DNA of 64,000 bases from Ensifer sp. WSM1721 (GCF_000513895.2 NZ_CP165783.1:124001-188000), one strand, 5' to 3'. Counted from the first letter of the stretch, positions 34,624-44,345 are shown. A program made the numbers and translations. Notes: generated from the letters alone by a model not told the origin.

Positions 34624-35640
34624 ATGAGTTCTGGAAAGACGAGCCGGGCGACCTTCAATGTTGCGCCACAATCGAACAGGATGAATGATCCGAAAGGACT
34701 GTTCCATGTCGACGCGTCCGGCGGCAACGGGTCTGACCTGTTAAGCTGGGCCGAGCACGACGTCACGCTGCTGCCCCATGGCACCAAGCAGCAGACGGAC
34801 AGCCCGAACGCCGGCGCGGGCCCCGACGGAGCGAACGGCCGACCCGATGATGAGGAGCACGCGCCCCCCGGCGGGCAGGACGGAGACGCCACCGGGGCCT
34901 CCTCAGACGACACCACAGGTGATTCCAATGACCGCTGACCACTCGCAAAGTAACGGCCTTCCGGACTCGGGCTTCGATTCGTCCCTCGGATCTGAAAACG
35001 CATCCGGCGCGGCATGGTCGCGCGGGAAACCGAGTTCTACAAATCGTACGACTTGAAGAACTGGTCCTATATGTCGAGCTTCGGCCCGGCCAACGCCGTT
35101 GGTGGTGTGTGGGAGGTGCCGGATCTCATTAAATCACGGTGGAGAACACCGGCGAGACCAAGTACCTGCTGGTGCAGAACATCAATCCGGGCGGCATCGC
35201 CGGTGGATCGGCGGCACAATACTTCGTCGGCGACTGGGGGCACATCCTCGTCGACCCGATGGAGCTGAACGACACGTCGATCCTCAACCTGCCGCCCACG
35301 AACGCGACGGTTTCGCGGACTGGGAGGTTATCGGCCTGCCACTCGGCCGGACCGCCAGTGGCGACTTCGCGAACGGCTTCTCCACCGCGATCGGCGCTCA
35401 GTTCGGGCAACAGACAGTGACCGGCTTCCAGGGCTCAAGGCTCGTCAACACCTTCTGGGAGGAGAACCCAGGTTCGGGACTGAACGGTGACTTCGCCACG
35501 GGCACTCTCACTTCAGACGCCTTCACGGTCTCGAAAGACTGGATTCGCGGCGGAAACGCACGATGGTCTTCGCGATCGTACAGTGATCAGTGACTTCAAA
35601 GTCGGCATCGATGCAATCGACCTGGGAGGCGAGGCACTCT
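34624..35640 (+). pseudogene. Secreted GH32 levanase-like gene, heavily decayed
   Basis: Pieces in all three frames follow the order of a levanase/fructan beta-fructosidase. Near 34650: FNVAPQSNRMNDPKGL (catalytic motif, normally NDPNG). Next come SWAEHDVTLLPHG, FYKSYDLKNWSYMSSFGPA and GGVWEVPDLI near 35014-35130. Then LLVQNINPGGIAGGSAAQYF, then a lectin-like part ending GTLTSDAFTVSKDW. The RDP motif region is gone and an acidic low-complexity stretch fills 34790-34930. Finally TVISDFKVGIDAIDLGG near 35585-35640 looks like the end of an RTX/serralysin-type secretion domain. At least three frameshifts and deletions. Confidence 0.82.
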
Positions 35641-35775
35641 GCGCGCGAGCCGCGCGCACCGAACTCTCTGCATCATTCGGGAAACCGCCGAGCGCGCCTG
35701 GTCACTGCGACAGGGGCGCCACGCGGCGCGCCACGAGGGTGTGCGGAAACGAACACAGGCTGTCGAGCGTCGGAC

Positions 35776-36795
35776 CTATTCCAGACGCACAACCGAGCCG
35801 CGACGGATGAGCTCGCAGCGGTATTTGACGTGATTTTCAGCCGGCGGGCGGCCGGCGATCAGCTCGGTCAGCATACGCACGGCCAGAGCGCCCATATCGC
35901 GATAAGGCAAGGCCATCGTCGTCAGAGGCGGGTGAATACCGGTCGAGACGACCTGGAAATCGTCGAAACCGACGACTGAGACGTCCTCCGGCACCCGCAA
36001 TCCCAGGTCCGAGGCAGCGCAGTAGACTTGCAGCGCGGTTTCGTCATTTCCGCAGACGACTGCCGTCGGCCGGTCGGGGCTGCTTAGAATACGTCGGGCA
36101 TTCTCAAAAGCCACGAAGCGATCAGCGAAAATCGCACCTACGCGTCCGGGTACTACCCATTCCTTTCGCACTTCGATGCCCGCCGCAGCCAATCCGTCGA
36201 AGAATGCCCGGCCGCGAAGGTCCGCCGCCAGGAGCAACTCGTTCAGCATGACATAAGCGATCTTTCGATGTCCCTGCTCGACAAGGTAACGGACAACGTC
36301 CAGCCCGCCTTGATAGTCGTCCGGCACTACGGAGGGTAGAGCGCGTTCGGGAGCACTGCAATTTACCAGCACCGTCGGTGTGTTCGGAAACTCTACATCG
36401 GGCGGAACATGGCGATGAAACATCGTCACGTAGAAGACGCCGCCGATGCCATGCTCGCGGAAGATCTGCCAGGCGCGCAGCTCTTTCGCCGGATCGGCGG
36501 AGGTGTTCACCGTCAGCAGCGTGTAAGGCGTGTCGTCAAGGGCATCCTGAATACCGCGCACGATGTCGGTCGAAAACGGCGTGGTCGACACGACGTCGGT
36601 TATCAATCCCAGCACGCTGGAACGGCTGGTGCGCATCAATCTTGCCGCCTGGTTCGGAACGTAGCCTAGCGCCTCGATCGCCTTCTGAACCTTTTTCTTG
36701 GTTTTTGGGCGAATCAGACCTTCGCCGTTGACGACGCGCGACACGGTTCGATCCGACACGCCGGCAAGTGCTGCAACGTCCTTAATGCTGACCAT
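35776..36795 (-). CDS. LacI-family regulator of the third sugar ABC/GH172 operon
   Basis: 339 residues from ATG 36795. Helix-turn-helix IKDVAALAGVSDRTVSRVVN; effector domain TAVVCGNDETALQVYCAASD and VSVVGFDDF. Lies downstream of the permease gene (36892) in the same direction, at the 3' end of its presumed operon. Closely related to the LacI at 27959; the two probably recognise related GTCGAC-containing operators. Confidence 0.92.
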   Translation of the reverse strand: MVSIKDVAALAGVSDRTVSRVVNGEGLIRPKTKKKVQKAIEALGYVPNQAARLMRTSRSSVLGLITDVVSTTPFSTDIVRGIQDALDDTPYTLLTVNTSADPAKELRAWQIFREHGIGGVFYVTMFHRHVPPDVEFPNTPTVLVNCSAPERALPSVVPDDYQGGLDVVRYLVEQGHRKIAYVMLNELLLAADLRGRAFFDGLAAAGIEVRKEWVVPGRVGAIFADRFVAFENARRILSSPDRPTAVVCGNDETALQVYCAASDLGLRVPEDVSVVGFDDFQVVSTGIHPPLTTMALPYRDMGALAVRMLTELIAGRPPAENHVKYRCELIRRGSVVRLE

Positions 36796-36891
36796 TGTCT
36801 TCCCCTGAGCGCACAAACCGCTTCACCGGTGCCTCGATAGCATTGTGATCATGCCCATAGCCATCGCTCCACCTGATCAATCACAAACAAG

Positions 36892-37830
36892 TCACCCTTT
36901 CACACCGGCCCGCACGAAGGAGTCGATGATCCAACGCTGCGCCACCAGGAAGACCACCAAAACCGGCAAGATCGACAGCGAAACCGCCGCGATGACCTCC
37001 GAAGTCGCCGACGAGTTCCCGACGGGGTCACGGATCGACATGATCCCGACCGGCAGCACCATCTGGTCGACCGAATTGAGGAAGATCAGCGGCATGAAGT
37101 AGTCGTTCCAGGTCATGGTGAAGATGATGACGGATAGCGCTGCGATCTGCGGGCCTGCCAGTGGCACGGCAATCGACCAGAAGGTACGGAAATGGCCTGC
37201 ATTGTCGACACGCGCTGCCTCGAACAGCTCCTTGGGAAGGGTCAGGAAGAACTGGCGCATCAGGAAGATGCCAAAAACGCCCGACATGCCGGGCGCGAAG
37301 GCACCGGTGAGGCCCGGAACGATAATTGACCACTGGCTGTCAACCAGACCGAGCCAGCGCATCAGGAGGAACAACGGCACCAGCGTCGTCTGAATCGGGA
37401 CCATCAGCGAGACCAGCAGCAGCGCAAAGAGCACGTTCTTGAACGGGAAGCGGAGCCGCGCGAAGGCGTACCCGGCGATCGTGGTAGTTGCGACGTACCC
37501 GAGAGTGACTGTGGTCGCAAGCACAGTCGAGTTCCAGAAGAAACGGCCGATCGGGACATCCGAGGCAAGCAGCCGGCGGTAGCTTTCCAGGCTGGAATCC
37601 AGTCCCGGGAGCCAGCGTGGCGGAAGCGTGAAGGCTTCAGCCACGGGCCGGAAGCTGGTGGTGAACATCCACAGGAACGGCGCCACCATCACCAGTGCGC
37701 CAAGCCCGAGCACCACATAGACGAGCGCGGTGCGCAGCCGCGAAATCATTACCCGTGTTTCCGGAGAGAGACGACGCGCCGACAGGCGGGCCGGCGTCAT
37801 ATCCCATGAGATGTGCATTGGCTTATTCAT
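36892..37830 (-). CDS. Sugar ABC importer permease (MalG type, third system)
   Basis: 312 residues from ATG 37830 (MNKPMHISWDM). Cytoplasmic N-terminal tail of about 40 residues, then six membrane segments; EAA loop ELFEAARVDNAGHFRTFWSI, with Asn replacing the usual Gly after the Asp. Overlaps the preceding permease by eight bases. Confidence 0.92.
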   Translation of the reverse strand: MNKPMHISWDMTPARLSARRLSPETRVMISRLRTALVYVVLGLGALVMVAPFLWMFTTSFRPVAEAFTLPPRWLPGLDSSLESYRRLLASDVPIGRFFWNSTVLATTVTLGYVATTTIAGYAFARLRFPFKNVLFALLLVSLMVPIQTTLVPLFLLMRWLGLVDSQWSIIVPGLTGAFAPGMSGVFGIFLMRQFFLTLPKELFEAARVDNAGHFRTFWSIAVPLAGPQIAALSVIIFTMTWNDYFMPLIFLNSVDQMVLPVGIMSIRDPVGNSSATSEVIAAVSLSILPVLVVFLVAQRWIIDSFVRAGVKG

Positions 37831-38743
37831 AGAAAGCCCACCGCTTGGAAAGGGCGAACTGGATCGCCGTGACAATGACGGTAATCGTGAGCAGCAGCAG
37901 CGAGATCGCCGATGCGTAGCCCATGTTGAAGGACTTGAAACCCTGCTCGTAGATGTACATGACCAGGCTGCGGGAGGAATCGCCCGGTCCGCCATTGGTG
38001 AGCACGACGATCGATTCGAACACCTTGAAGGCGCCGATCGTGTTCATGGTGAGCAGGAAAAGGATCGTCGGAGAGAGGAGCGGCATGGTAATCTGCCAGA
38101 AAGTCCGCAGGCTGCTTGAGCCATCGACGCGCGCGGCATCGTAATAGTCCTTCGAGATGCTCTGCAGCCCTGCCGTTGCGATCAGCATCGCGAAGCCAAC
38201 ATTCTTCCAGATGTCGAGGACGATCACGGACCAGAGCGCGTTGCGAGCGCTTGAAAGCCAGCGCACGGGCTCGACGGCGACAAGGCCGAGGTAGTGGTTG
38301 ATCACCCCGATATCGCGTTGGAAAAGGAATTGCCAGATCACGGCAACGAAGATCAGGCCTACCAGGGAGGGGAAGAAAAAGGCCGCGCGGTACGCATATT
38401 GAACCGTCTTCGACATGTTTCGGTTGAGTAGGACTGCCAGCACCACGCCGAGGCCGACATTGCCGGCCACGGCAAAGACCGCGAAGAAGGCGGTATTGCC
38501 GAGGACCTTCCAAAGCCGTCGATCCTCCAGCATCGCTTCGAAATTGGAGAGCCCGACGAAGCTCGGGCTGCTGAACAGATCGTACTTCATCAGGCTGAAA
38601 ACCATTGTGGCGATCATCGGCCCCGCGACGAAGACTGCGAAGCCGATCAGGGCCGGCGCAATGAACAGAAGACCGGCAGTGGTCTCCTTGCGATTTTGCG
38701 GCGAGAACCAACCCGCCGCCGCATCGTTGGCGATGTTGGCCAT
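37823..38743 (-). CDS. Sugar ABC importer permease (MalF type, third system)
   Basis: 306 residues from ATG 38743 (MANIANDAA; a GTG at 38749 is in frame). EAA loop DYYDAARVDGSSSLRTFWQI. Starts two bases after the binding-protein stop; GAGGGTGACC serves as ribosome-binding site. Channel partner of the MalG-type permease. Confidence 0.92.
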   Translation of the reverse strand: MANIANDAAAGWFSPQNRKETTAGLLFIAPALIGFAVFVAGPMIATMVFSLMKYDLFSSPSFVGLSNFEAMLEDRRLWKVLGNTAFFAVFAVAGNVGLGVVLAVLLNRNMSKTVQYAYRAAFFFPSLVGLIFVAVIWQFLFQRDIGVINHYLGLVAVEPVRWLSSARNALWSVIVLDIWKNVGFAMLIATAGLQSISKDYYDAARVDGSSSLRTFWQITMPLLSPTILFLLTMNTIGAFKVFESIVVLTNGGPGDSSRSLVMYIYEQGFKSFNMGYASAISLLLLTITVIVTAIQFALSKRWAFYE

Positions 38744-38745
38744 GG

Positions 38746-40038
38746 TCACCCTCGCTGGATCTCGGCTTCGAGCTCCTCATGGGCCGCGGCCAGCGCTTCC
38801 TCCGCTGTCAGCTCTTCGGTGATGATCTGATCGAAGGTGCGGCCGAGGATGCGGTCAAGGGCGTTGAAGAAGGCGGGCGCCGCCACGGGCTTCGCCGTCT
38901 TCAAGGCATCGAAGAAGACCGGTGCGCTCTTCGGCGCGGAAAGGAAGCTCTCCTTTCTCGCCGCTTCCTCGTAGATGGGGATTTGCTGGCCGATCTCCAT
39001 CAGCGCCGTCACGGTCTCGAGCGAGATCAACTGCTTGATCGCCTGGAAGGCGAGCTCCGGATTCTTCGATTGGGGGCTGATGCCCCAGCCGCCGCACCCG
39101 AACACAGTTTCGGCGCTTTCCTTGCGCGGCCAGGGTACGATGTCGAAATCGGTGAAGCCGTTCGCAACCCAGCCGGTCACCGGCCAGCGGCCAGCACCGA
39201 CCATGGCGAAACGGCCGGCAGCAAACTGGTCATAGACATTGAGCCCGATTGGGTCGGGCGAGACGCCGTGCTCATAAACGAGAGCGTGTATGAACTCGGC
39301 GACCTCGAGAATCGTCGGATCGTTCAGGTTTGAATGCTTGAAATCCGCGGTAACCGGATATGTGCCGTTGGTGAGGTACCAAGGGTGAATGGCGAAATTG
39401 AACCAGGGCAAGCCATAGCCGTAGATCTTCTTGTCGCCTTCGCCGGTCGTCAGTTTCTTGGCGATCGCGACGAAGTCGTCCCAGGTCCAATCCGGCTTTG
39501 GCGGCTCGACGCCCGCCTCCTTGAAGATGCGGGTGTTGTAGTGGATGACCATCGTCTGGCCGCCGTTCGGAATTTCGTAGAGCTTGCCATCGACGGTAAG
39601 CGCGTCCTTCAACTTGGCCGGTATCTTGTCCACCAAGTCCTTGGCTTCCGGATCGGCAGCGATCAGCTCGTCGAGTGGCATCAGCAATTGCTTGTCGACG
39701 GCGAGCCGCACCCCCTCGACCGCAATGTTGATGATGTCGGGGGGATTTCCGCCGGCGATCTGGGTCACCAGCTTGTCTGCATAGTCCGACCATGAGGAGA
39801 TCGGAGCGATATTGTCCTGCACGGTGACGTTTGGGTAGATCTTGCTGAACCGTTCAAAGGCCTCGCCATAGGCCTTCGCCTCGGAGGGATTGCCCCAGTT
39901 GTAGGTTGTGAGCCGAGCGGTGGTGTCTTTCGCCGGTGCGGCTGCCTGCGCCCTTGCCGGGAACATAGCTGGCGTCAGGACACCGGCTGCGGCCAACGCC
40001 GTCGCCCTGGTCAGAAAGTCTCGTCTGTTCATGCTCAT
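38746..40038 (-). CDS. Sugar ABC importer solute-binding protein with Tat-type signal (third system)
   Basis: 430 residues. N-terminus MSMNRRDFLTRATALAAAG has the twin-arginine pattern, so it is likely exported folded by Tat. Family 1 solute-binding protein (RLTTYNWGNPSEAKAYGEAF, DKLVTQIAGGNPPDIINIA). It lies between the GH172 gene and the permeases in the operon. Confidence 0.92.
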   Translation of the reverse strand: MSMNRRDFLTRATALAAAGVLTPAMFPARAQAAAPAKDTTARLTTYNWGNPSEAKAYGEAFERFSKIYPNVTVQDNIAPISSWSDYADKLVTQIAGGNPPDIINIAVEGVRLAVDKQLLMPLDELIAADPEAKDLVDKIPAKLKDALTVDGKLYEIPNGGQTMVIHYNTRIFKEAGVEPPKPDWTWDDFVAIAKKLTTGEGDKKIYGYGLPWFNFAIHPWYLTNGTYPVTADFKHSNLNDPTILEVAEFIHALVYEHGVSPDPIGLNVYDQFAAGRFAMVGAGRWPVTGWVANGFTDFDIVPWPRKESAETVFGCGGWGISPQSKNPELAFQAIKQLISLETVTALMEIGQQIPIYEEAARKESFLSAPKSAPVFFDALKTAKPVAAPAFFNALDRILGRTFDQIITEELTAEEALAAAHEELEAEIQRG

Positions 40039-40079
40039 TTCCCTTCTCCTCCTCAGGACGAGCGCGCCTACGCGTTGCT

Positions 40080-41414
40080 TCAGGTCCTTTTCGCTACATT
40101 CGACGCCGAACGGCGCCGGGTGGTCTCCAACTTCTTTTCAATTTCGATGTTGCGCAGTTCCGCATAGGCGCGGAAACGCTCGTCGGCAGCATCGATCTGT
40201 CTGGCCTGTTCGGGGCTAAGGCGATCACGGGCGACCCTCTCCGGCGCGCGGTCGCCGGGTGGCGTTGGCAGCCTTTGCTCGACGGGCAGGATGGTCAGCT
40301 TCGGCGAGGGAAGCGTCTGGTACCAGTAGGCGGTGGAGGCCCAGTCGTCGCTCAGATGATTGGCATGGCCATGCTCGATCGTCACGCGGATGCGGTTCTT
40401 GAACCGGACGGGATCGGTGAGATGGAAGCGGTAGGAGACCTGATAGCCGGGCACGATGCTCTCGTGGATTACCGAGCCGTTCGTCAGGAAGGCGTTGTTC
40501 TGCATTCCCCAGGCGTGATTGAAATAGTCCTCGGTGCCCGTGCCGTGAATCGACGGCGGCCAGGTGTCTTCGTCGACGAAGATCATCTCGTCGCCTTCGC
40601 CCCACCAGGAGCCTTGGAAGTGCGCCACCGAAAGGTTGCAGCCGACATATTGCCCGCGTCCTTCGGTTTCGAGGATGACGTAGTTCTCCTGGCCATCGAG
40701 ATTGGGAATGTTGGTTTCAGGGCTGTTGGTCTGCAGATTCGGGCCCCAGCCACCGCACGGGTTCTCTCGCCGCCAAGAGGCGTGGAAATAAGCGATATCG
40801 TCGGCCAGCGGTGACTCGTAACGCTCGAAGTCGATGTAGAAGTACTGGCCGTACGGGACGTCGTTCTGGTTCTCGATCTCGACAATGGCGCGCTTGCCGA
40901 AGGGCATTTGGAAATAGCTGTTGAATGCGGCACTCCCGCCGAAGCGATAGCGCTCCTCCGGCTTGCTCGACACGGAGATCGGCAGGGACGAGAAGTTGCC
41001 CGGCATTGAATGACCGGTGCAGAAGAAGTCGCCAAGCGGCACCAGGACCGACGGCGTATCCTGGTCGTCCCAATAGATCTTCAGCAGTACCTTGCGGTAG
41101 TAATGCGGATCGGCGACCTCCCAGTTGAGACCGAGGGCGTTGTGGATCTCGAATACCGGCGCGACGTAATTGCCGGCGGTCGGATCGATCAGCCCGGCGC
41201 CAAGAACGCGTCGGCAAAATTGCGTCATCCAGATATGCGTGATGCAGCCCGGACCCTCGATATCGGCGAGGCGGACGGTGGAGTTGGCCGGGATCAGCCA
41301 ATAGTCCTGGTTCTTGCCCTCCTGGTCCCAACTGGAAAGGCGTCCGGTCCGTGCGTCCTTGACGCGCGCGAGGTCGGCAAGCATCGAATGTCCTGGATGG
41401 CTGCTCGTCATCAA
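40080..41414 (-). CDS. DUF2961 / GH172-type glycoside hydrolase (second copy)
   Basis: 444 residues, no signal peptide, about 70 longer than the copy at 33413 because of a C-terminal charged tail and an insert near residues 70-95. The core repeats the family pattern: GEGDEMIFVDEDTWPPSIHG then TGTEDYFN; Glu 273 and Glu 295 align with the putative catalytic pair. Start overlaps the ATPase stop (ATGA). Expected role: cleaving alpha-fructofuranosyl (or arabinofuranosyl) linkages of the imported sugar. Confidence 0.85.
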   Translation of the reverse strand: MMTSSHPGHSMLADLARVKDARTGRLSSWDQEGKNQDYWLIPANSTVRLADIEGPGCITHIWMTQFCRRVLGAGLIDPTAGNYVAPVFEIHNALGLNWEVADPHYYRKVLLKIYWDDQDTPSVLVPLGDFFCTGHSMPGNFSSLPISVSSKPEERYRFGGSAAFNSYFQMPFGKRAIVEIENQNDVPYGQYFYIDFERYESPLADDIAYFHASWRRENPCGGWGPNLQTNSPETNIPNLDGQENYVILETEGRGQYVGCNLSVAHFQGSWWGEGDEMIFVDEDTWPPSIHGTGTEDYFNHAWGMQNNAFLTNGSVIHESIVPGYQVSYRFHLTDPVRFKNRIRVTIEHGHANHLSDDWASTAYWYQTLPSPKLTILPVEQRLPTPPGDRAPERVARDRLSPEQARQIDAADERFRAYAELRNIEIEKKLETTRRRSASNVAKRT

Positions 41415-42487
41415 TGTGTTCCCTTGGTTGAATGGCTGAGACGATTTCCGTCCGGCCCGAAGAAGTGCGCGCTCTCTGGCGCAAAGCGGAAATGAAGCAC
41501 GGAGCCCTCGGCCAGCGGTGGCCCGTCTGGTTCCTTGGCGATCAGGTCGATGCCGTCGCTGGTTTTCGCGTAGATCAGCCGATGCTCGCCAAGATGCTCC
41601 TCGAACTGCAGCAGCGCGCTGAGAAAAGCCCGATCTGGTTCACACAGAACGAGGTTTTCCGGCCGCACGCCCATCGTTGCACGGCCTGTCGGACCGACGG
41701 GCGCCGGGATGGCCATCCCGAGCTGGCCGCGCGCCAGCCCCTCGCGTTCAAGGGTTACCGGAAGGAAATTCATCTTGGGGCTGCCGATGAAGCTGGCGAC
41801 GAACAGGTTTGCCGGCGTTCGGTAAAGTTCGAGCGGCGTGCCGACTTGCTCGATCCTGCCCTGATTGAGCACCACGATACGGTCGGCGAGCGTCATCGCC
41901 TCGACCTGGTCGTGGGTCACGTAGATCATCGTCGCATCCACGATCTTGTGGAGCTTCGCGATTTCGATGCGCGTCTGGACCCTGAGCGCCGCGTCCAGGT
42001 TCGACAGCGGTTCGTCGAACAGGAAGAGGTGCGGCTCGCGCACGATCGAACGCCCAATGGCAACACGTTGGCGCTGACCCCCGGACATGTCCTTGGGGAT
42101 CCGCTGCAGCAGCTCCTCGATCTGCAGCATCTTGGCGGCGCGGGTGACCCGCTGGTCGATCTCGCTTTTGTCCAGTCCGGCAATTTTCAGGCCGAAGGCC
42201 ATGTTCTTGTAGGCGGTCATATGCGGGTAGAGTGCGTAGGACTGGAACACCATCGCTACGCCGCGTTCGGCGGGCTCAAGCAGGTTTGCCACGGTTCCGC
42301 CGATCCGGATCACGCCTCCGGAAATCGGTTCCAAGCCGGCGATCATCCGCAGCAGCGTCGACTTCCCGCAGCCGGATGGTCCGACGAAAACGACGAATTC
42401 GCCGAATGGTATCTGAAGATCAATTCCGCGGATCACCGTGGCGGCACCATACGACTTGGTGACGCCCTCAAGGTGTAAATCAGCCAT
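41411..42487 (-). CDS. Sugar ABC importer ATPase (MalK/UgpC type, third system)
   Basis: 358 residues from ATG 42487 (MADLHLEGVTKSYG). Walker A GPSGCGKST, signature MSGGQRQRVAIGRSIV, Walker B LFLFDEPLSNLD, YVTHDQVEAMT, OB/TOBE end. First gene of the minus-strand operon ATPase - GH172 - binding protein - permeases - LacI, reading from the divergent promoter at 42.5 kb. Confidence 0.93.
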   Translation of the reverse strand: MADLHLEGVTKSYGAATVIRGIDLQIPFGEFVVFVGPSGCGKSTLLRMIAGLEPISGGVIRIGGTVANLLEPAERGVAMVFQSYALYPHMTAYKNMAFGLKIAGLDKSEIDQRVTRAAKMLQIEELLQRIPKDMSGGQRQRVAIGRSIVREPHLFLFDEPLSNLDAALRVQTRIEIAKLHKIVDATMIYVTHDQVEAMTLADRIVVLNQGRIEQVGTPLELYRTPANLFVASFIGSPKMNFLPVTLEREGLARGQLGMAIPAPVGPTGRATMGVRPENLVLCEPDRAFLSALLQFEEHLGEHRLIYAKTSDGIDLIAKEPDGPPLAEGSVLHFRFAPESAHFFGPDGNRLSHSTKGTH

Positions 42488-42536
42488 TTTCTCCTCCCTC
42501 GAGCTGGCGCCGTGATGCCACTCCAGCGATAACGGC

Positions 42537-42585
42537 TTGCCAAATGTCGACGTCGAAATTAAATATCGACGTCGACATTTGTCAA
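42537..42585. promoter_or_regulatory. Back-to-back promoters with an operator in each spacer
   Basis: Plus strand: TTGCCA (42537-42542), 17 bases, TAAATA (42560-42565), toward the GH32 gene. Minus strand: TTGACA (42585-42580), 17 bases, TTAATT (42562-42557), toward the ABC operon. Each spacer is filled by a near-palindrome of TGTCGACGTCGACA: ATGTCGACGTCGAAAT (42544-42559) and ATATCGACGTCGACAT (42563-42578), 19 bases apart. One LacI regulator could shut both directions. Confidence 0.75.
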
Positions 42586-42626
42586 GCTTGAAAGTTTCAG
42601 GCGCTGTGCGGCGCAGGGGAGGAGCA

Positions 42627-44345
42627 ATGAGCAATATCGTGGAATTGGACGCGACGCGTGGAACGCGCTTCGAGTTTTGGGCCCGCCGAAAGGAGAAACC
42701 AGAGGCGGAGCGTACCGGTGGCGAGGTATTTACTCTCCGTGCTGGCGAGCGGATTGTCTACCGGATCGCGGCGCTGCCGCCTAGCTTTCAGTTCTACGCC
42801 TATACCCACCATGCGGGCGGCCCGCTCACCTTGGAGTGGGACGAGAACATCATCGAGATGTCGCTGTTCTACCGCTTCGATCCGGCACAGGTGGCTGAGG
42901 AAGGGGTGACGTTCCTGGAACTGCAGGGCGGCCGCCTTGTCGCTCGACCGAAAGAGACCTGGCGGGCATGGTACGAGAGCGATCCCGACCGGCCCCAGCT
43001 ACGGTTCTCGCCGTTTCAGGCGTGGATGAACGATCCAAACGGCCTGTGTTTCGTCGACGGCCGCTATCACCTGTTTTACCAGTTCCATCCGGTCGACGCT
43101 GAATGGGGACCAATGCACTGGGGTCATGCAGTGAGCGACGATCTTTACCGCTGGACGCATCTTCCGGTGTTCCTTCAGCCGGAGCAGAATCTCTGGTCGC
43201 TGCGCGCGACCGGTGGCGCATTCTCCGGAAGCGCGTTTGTCGGTCCGGACGGCGGTTTGAACTTCTACTACACGGAACGCCTGCCAGCCTACGACCTCTT
43301 CAAGGACTACAAGGAAGTTCAGAAGCGGGTTGTCCCATCGAAGGACCTGCTCCGTCCAGAGGCCAACCGCCTGGTGCTCATCGATGGCCCTCCCGGCAGC
43401 GCCCATGATTTCCGCGATCCCAAGGTCTGGTACGATGCGGCGCGAGGGGTCTACCGTATGGTGCTCGGAGCCGCGATCGACGGGGACCCATCGGTACTGC
43501 TCTACGGCTCCGAGGATGGAGTGGACTGGAAATATCTATCGGTTCTTTACCGCGCTCCGGAACACTATCGTCAGCACGGCGCGCGTTGTGTCGAGTGCCC
43601 GGACTTCTTTGAACTCGAGGGCCGCTTCGTGATCGTCATGGGGTTCGTCGGCTACACCGACCCGGAAACTGGCCGTCACAATCTGCTATATGCACAGGTG
43701 GGAGAATTCGAGGACGACCGCTTCACACCCCTGACCCCTGCATTGCAGGAATTGGACTTCGGCACTGATTTCTACGCGATGCAGAGTTTCCGGGCAAAGG
43801 AGCGCCAGATCGCCGTTGCCTGGCTCTTCAATTGGGAATTCAGGAAGCCGGCAGGATCGCCCTACAGCGGCGAGCTGTCCCTCCCGCGTGTGCTTGGCCT
43901 CGACGCTCAACTGCGTCTGACGATGTTGCCGGAGGAGGGCTATCGAGCTCTGCGCTCCCATGCATTGACGCAGGCGACCCGCGGCCATTTTGTCTGCGAA
44001 CCCGGACAACCGATCGAATTGTCGTTGGCAGGCACTCTCGATGGAATTCGAATTGTCGGACGCGGTGGTGACGGAGAAAGCTTTACGATCGCACACGTCT
44101 CGGGACGGCTACAGGTCAGAGTCGCGGAAGATACCGGGGAAATCGAGTACCGCTCGACTCCGTTGGTGCTCGAAAATCTGACGCTGTTCTTTGATCGGGG
44201 AGTACTAGAAATCTTCGCCAATGATGGCGTGGTCTGCGGCACTCGCCGCACCTACAAGATCGCAACACTGACCTCGCTGGAATTGGCATCCTCCGACATC
44301 GAGTCCTGCGAAGCCTGGAGCTATAACTCCGTCTGGCGAGACTAA
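42627..44345 (+). CDS. GH32 beta-fructofuranosidase-like glycoside hydrolase, cytoplasmic
   Basis: 572 residues, no signal peptide. WMNDPNG near residue 132 (nucleophile), FRDPKVW (second Asp), VECPDFF (acid/base Glu). Like the GH32 at 14360 it has an N-terminal extension of about 125 residues rich in beta structure, then the propeller and a C-terminal sandwich (LFFDRGVLEIFANDGV). Strong ribosome-binding site GGGGAGGAGCA before ATG 42627. Divergent from, and sharing a control region with, the GH172-containing ABC operon, so the two glycosidases likely act on the same sugar family. Confidence 0.93.
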   Translation: MSNIVELDATRGTRFEFWARRKEKPEAERTGGEVFTLRAGERIVYRIAALPPSFQFYAYTHHAGGPLTLEWDENIIEMSLFYRFDPAQVAEEGVTFLELQGGRLVARPKETWRAWYESDPDRPQLRFSPFQAWMNDPNGLCFVDGRYHLFYQFHPVDAEWGPMHWGHAVSDDLYRWTHLPVFLQPEQNLWSLRATGGAFSGSAFVGPDGGLNFYYTERLPAYDLFKDYKEVQKRVVPSKDLLRPEANRLVLIDGPPGSAHDFRDPKVWYDAARGVYRMVLGAAIDGDPSVLLYGSEDGVDWKYLSVLYRAPEHYRQHGARCVECPDFFELEGRFVIVMGFVGYTDPETGRHNLLYAQVGEFEDDRFTPLTPALQELDFGTDFYAMQSFRAKERQIAVAWLFNWEFRKPAGSPYSGELSLPRVLGLDAQLRLTMLPEEGYRALRSHALTQATRGHFVCEPGQPIELSLAGTLDGIRIVGRGGDGESFTIAHVSGRLQVRVAEDTGEIEYRSTPLVLENLTLFFDRGVLEIFANDGVVCGTRRTYKIATLTSLELASSDIESCEAWSYNSVWRD

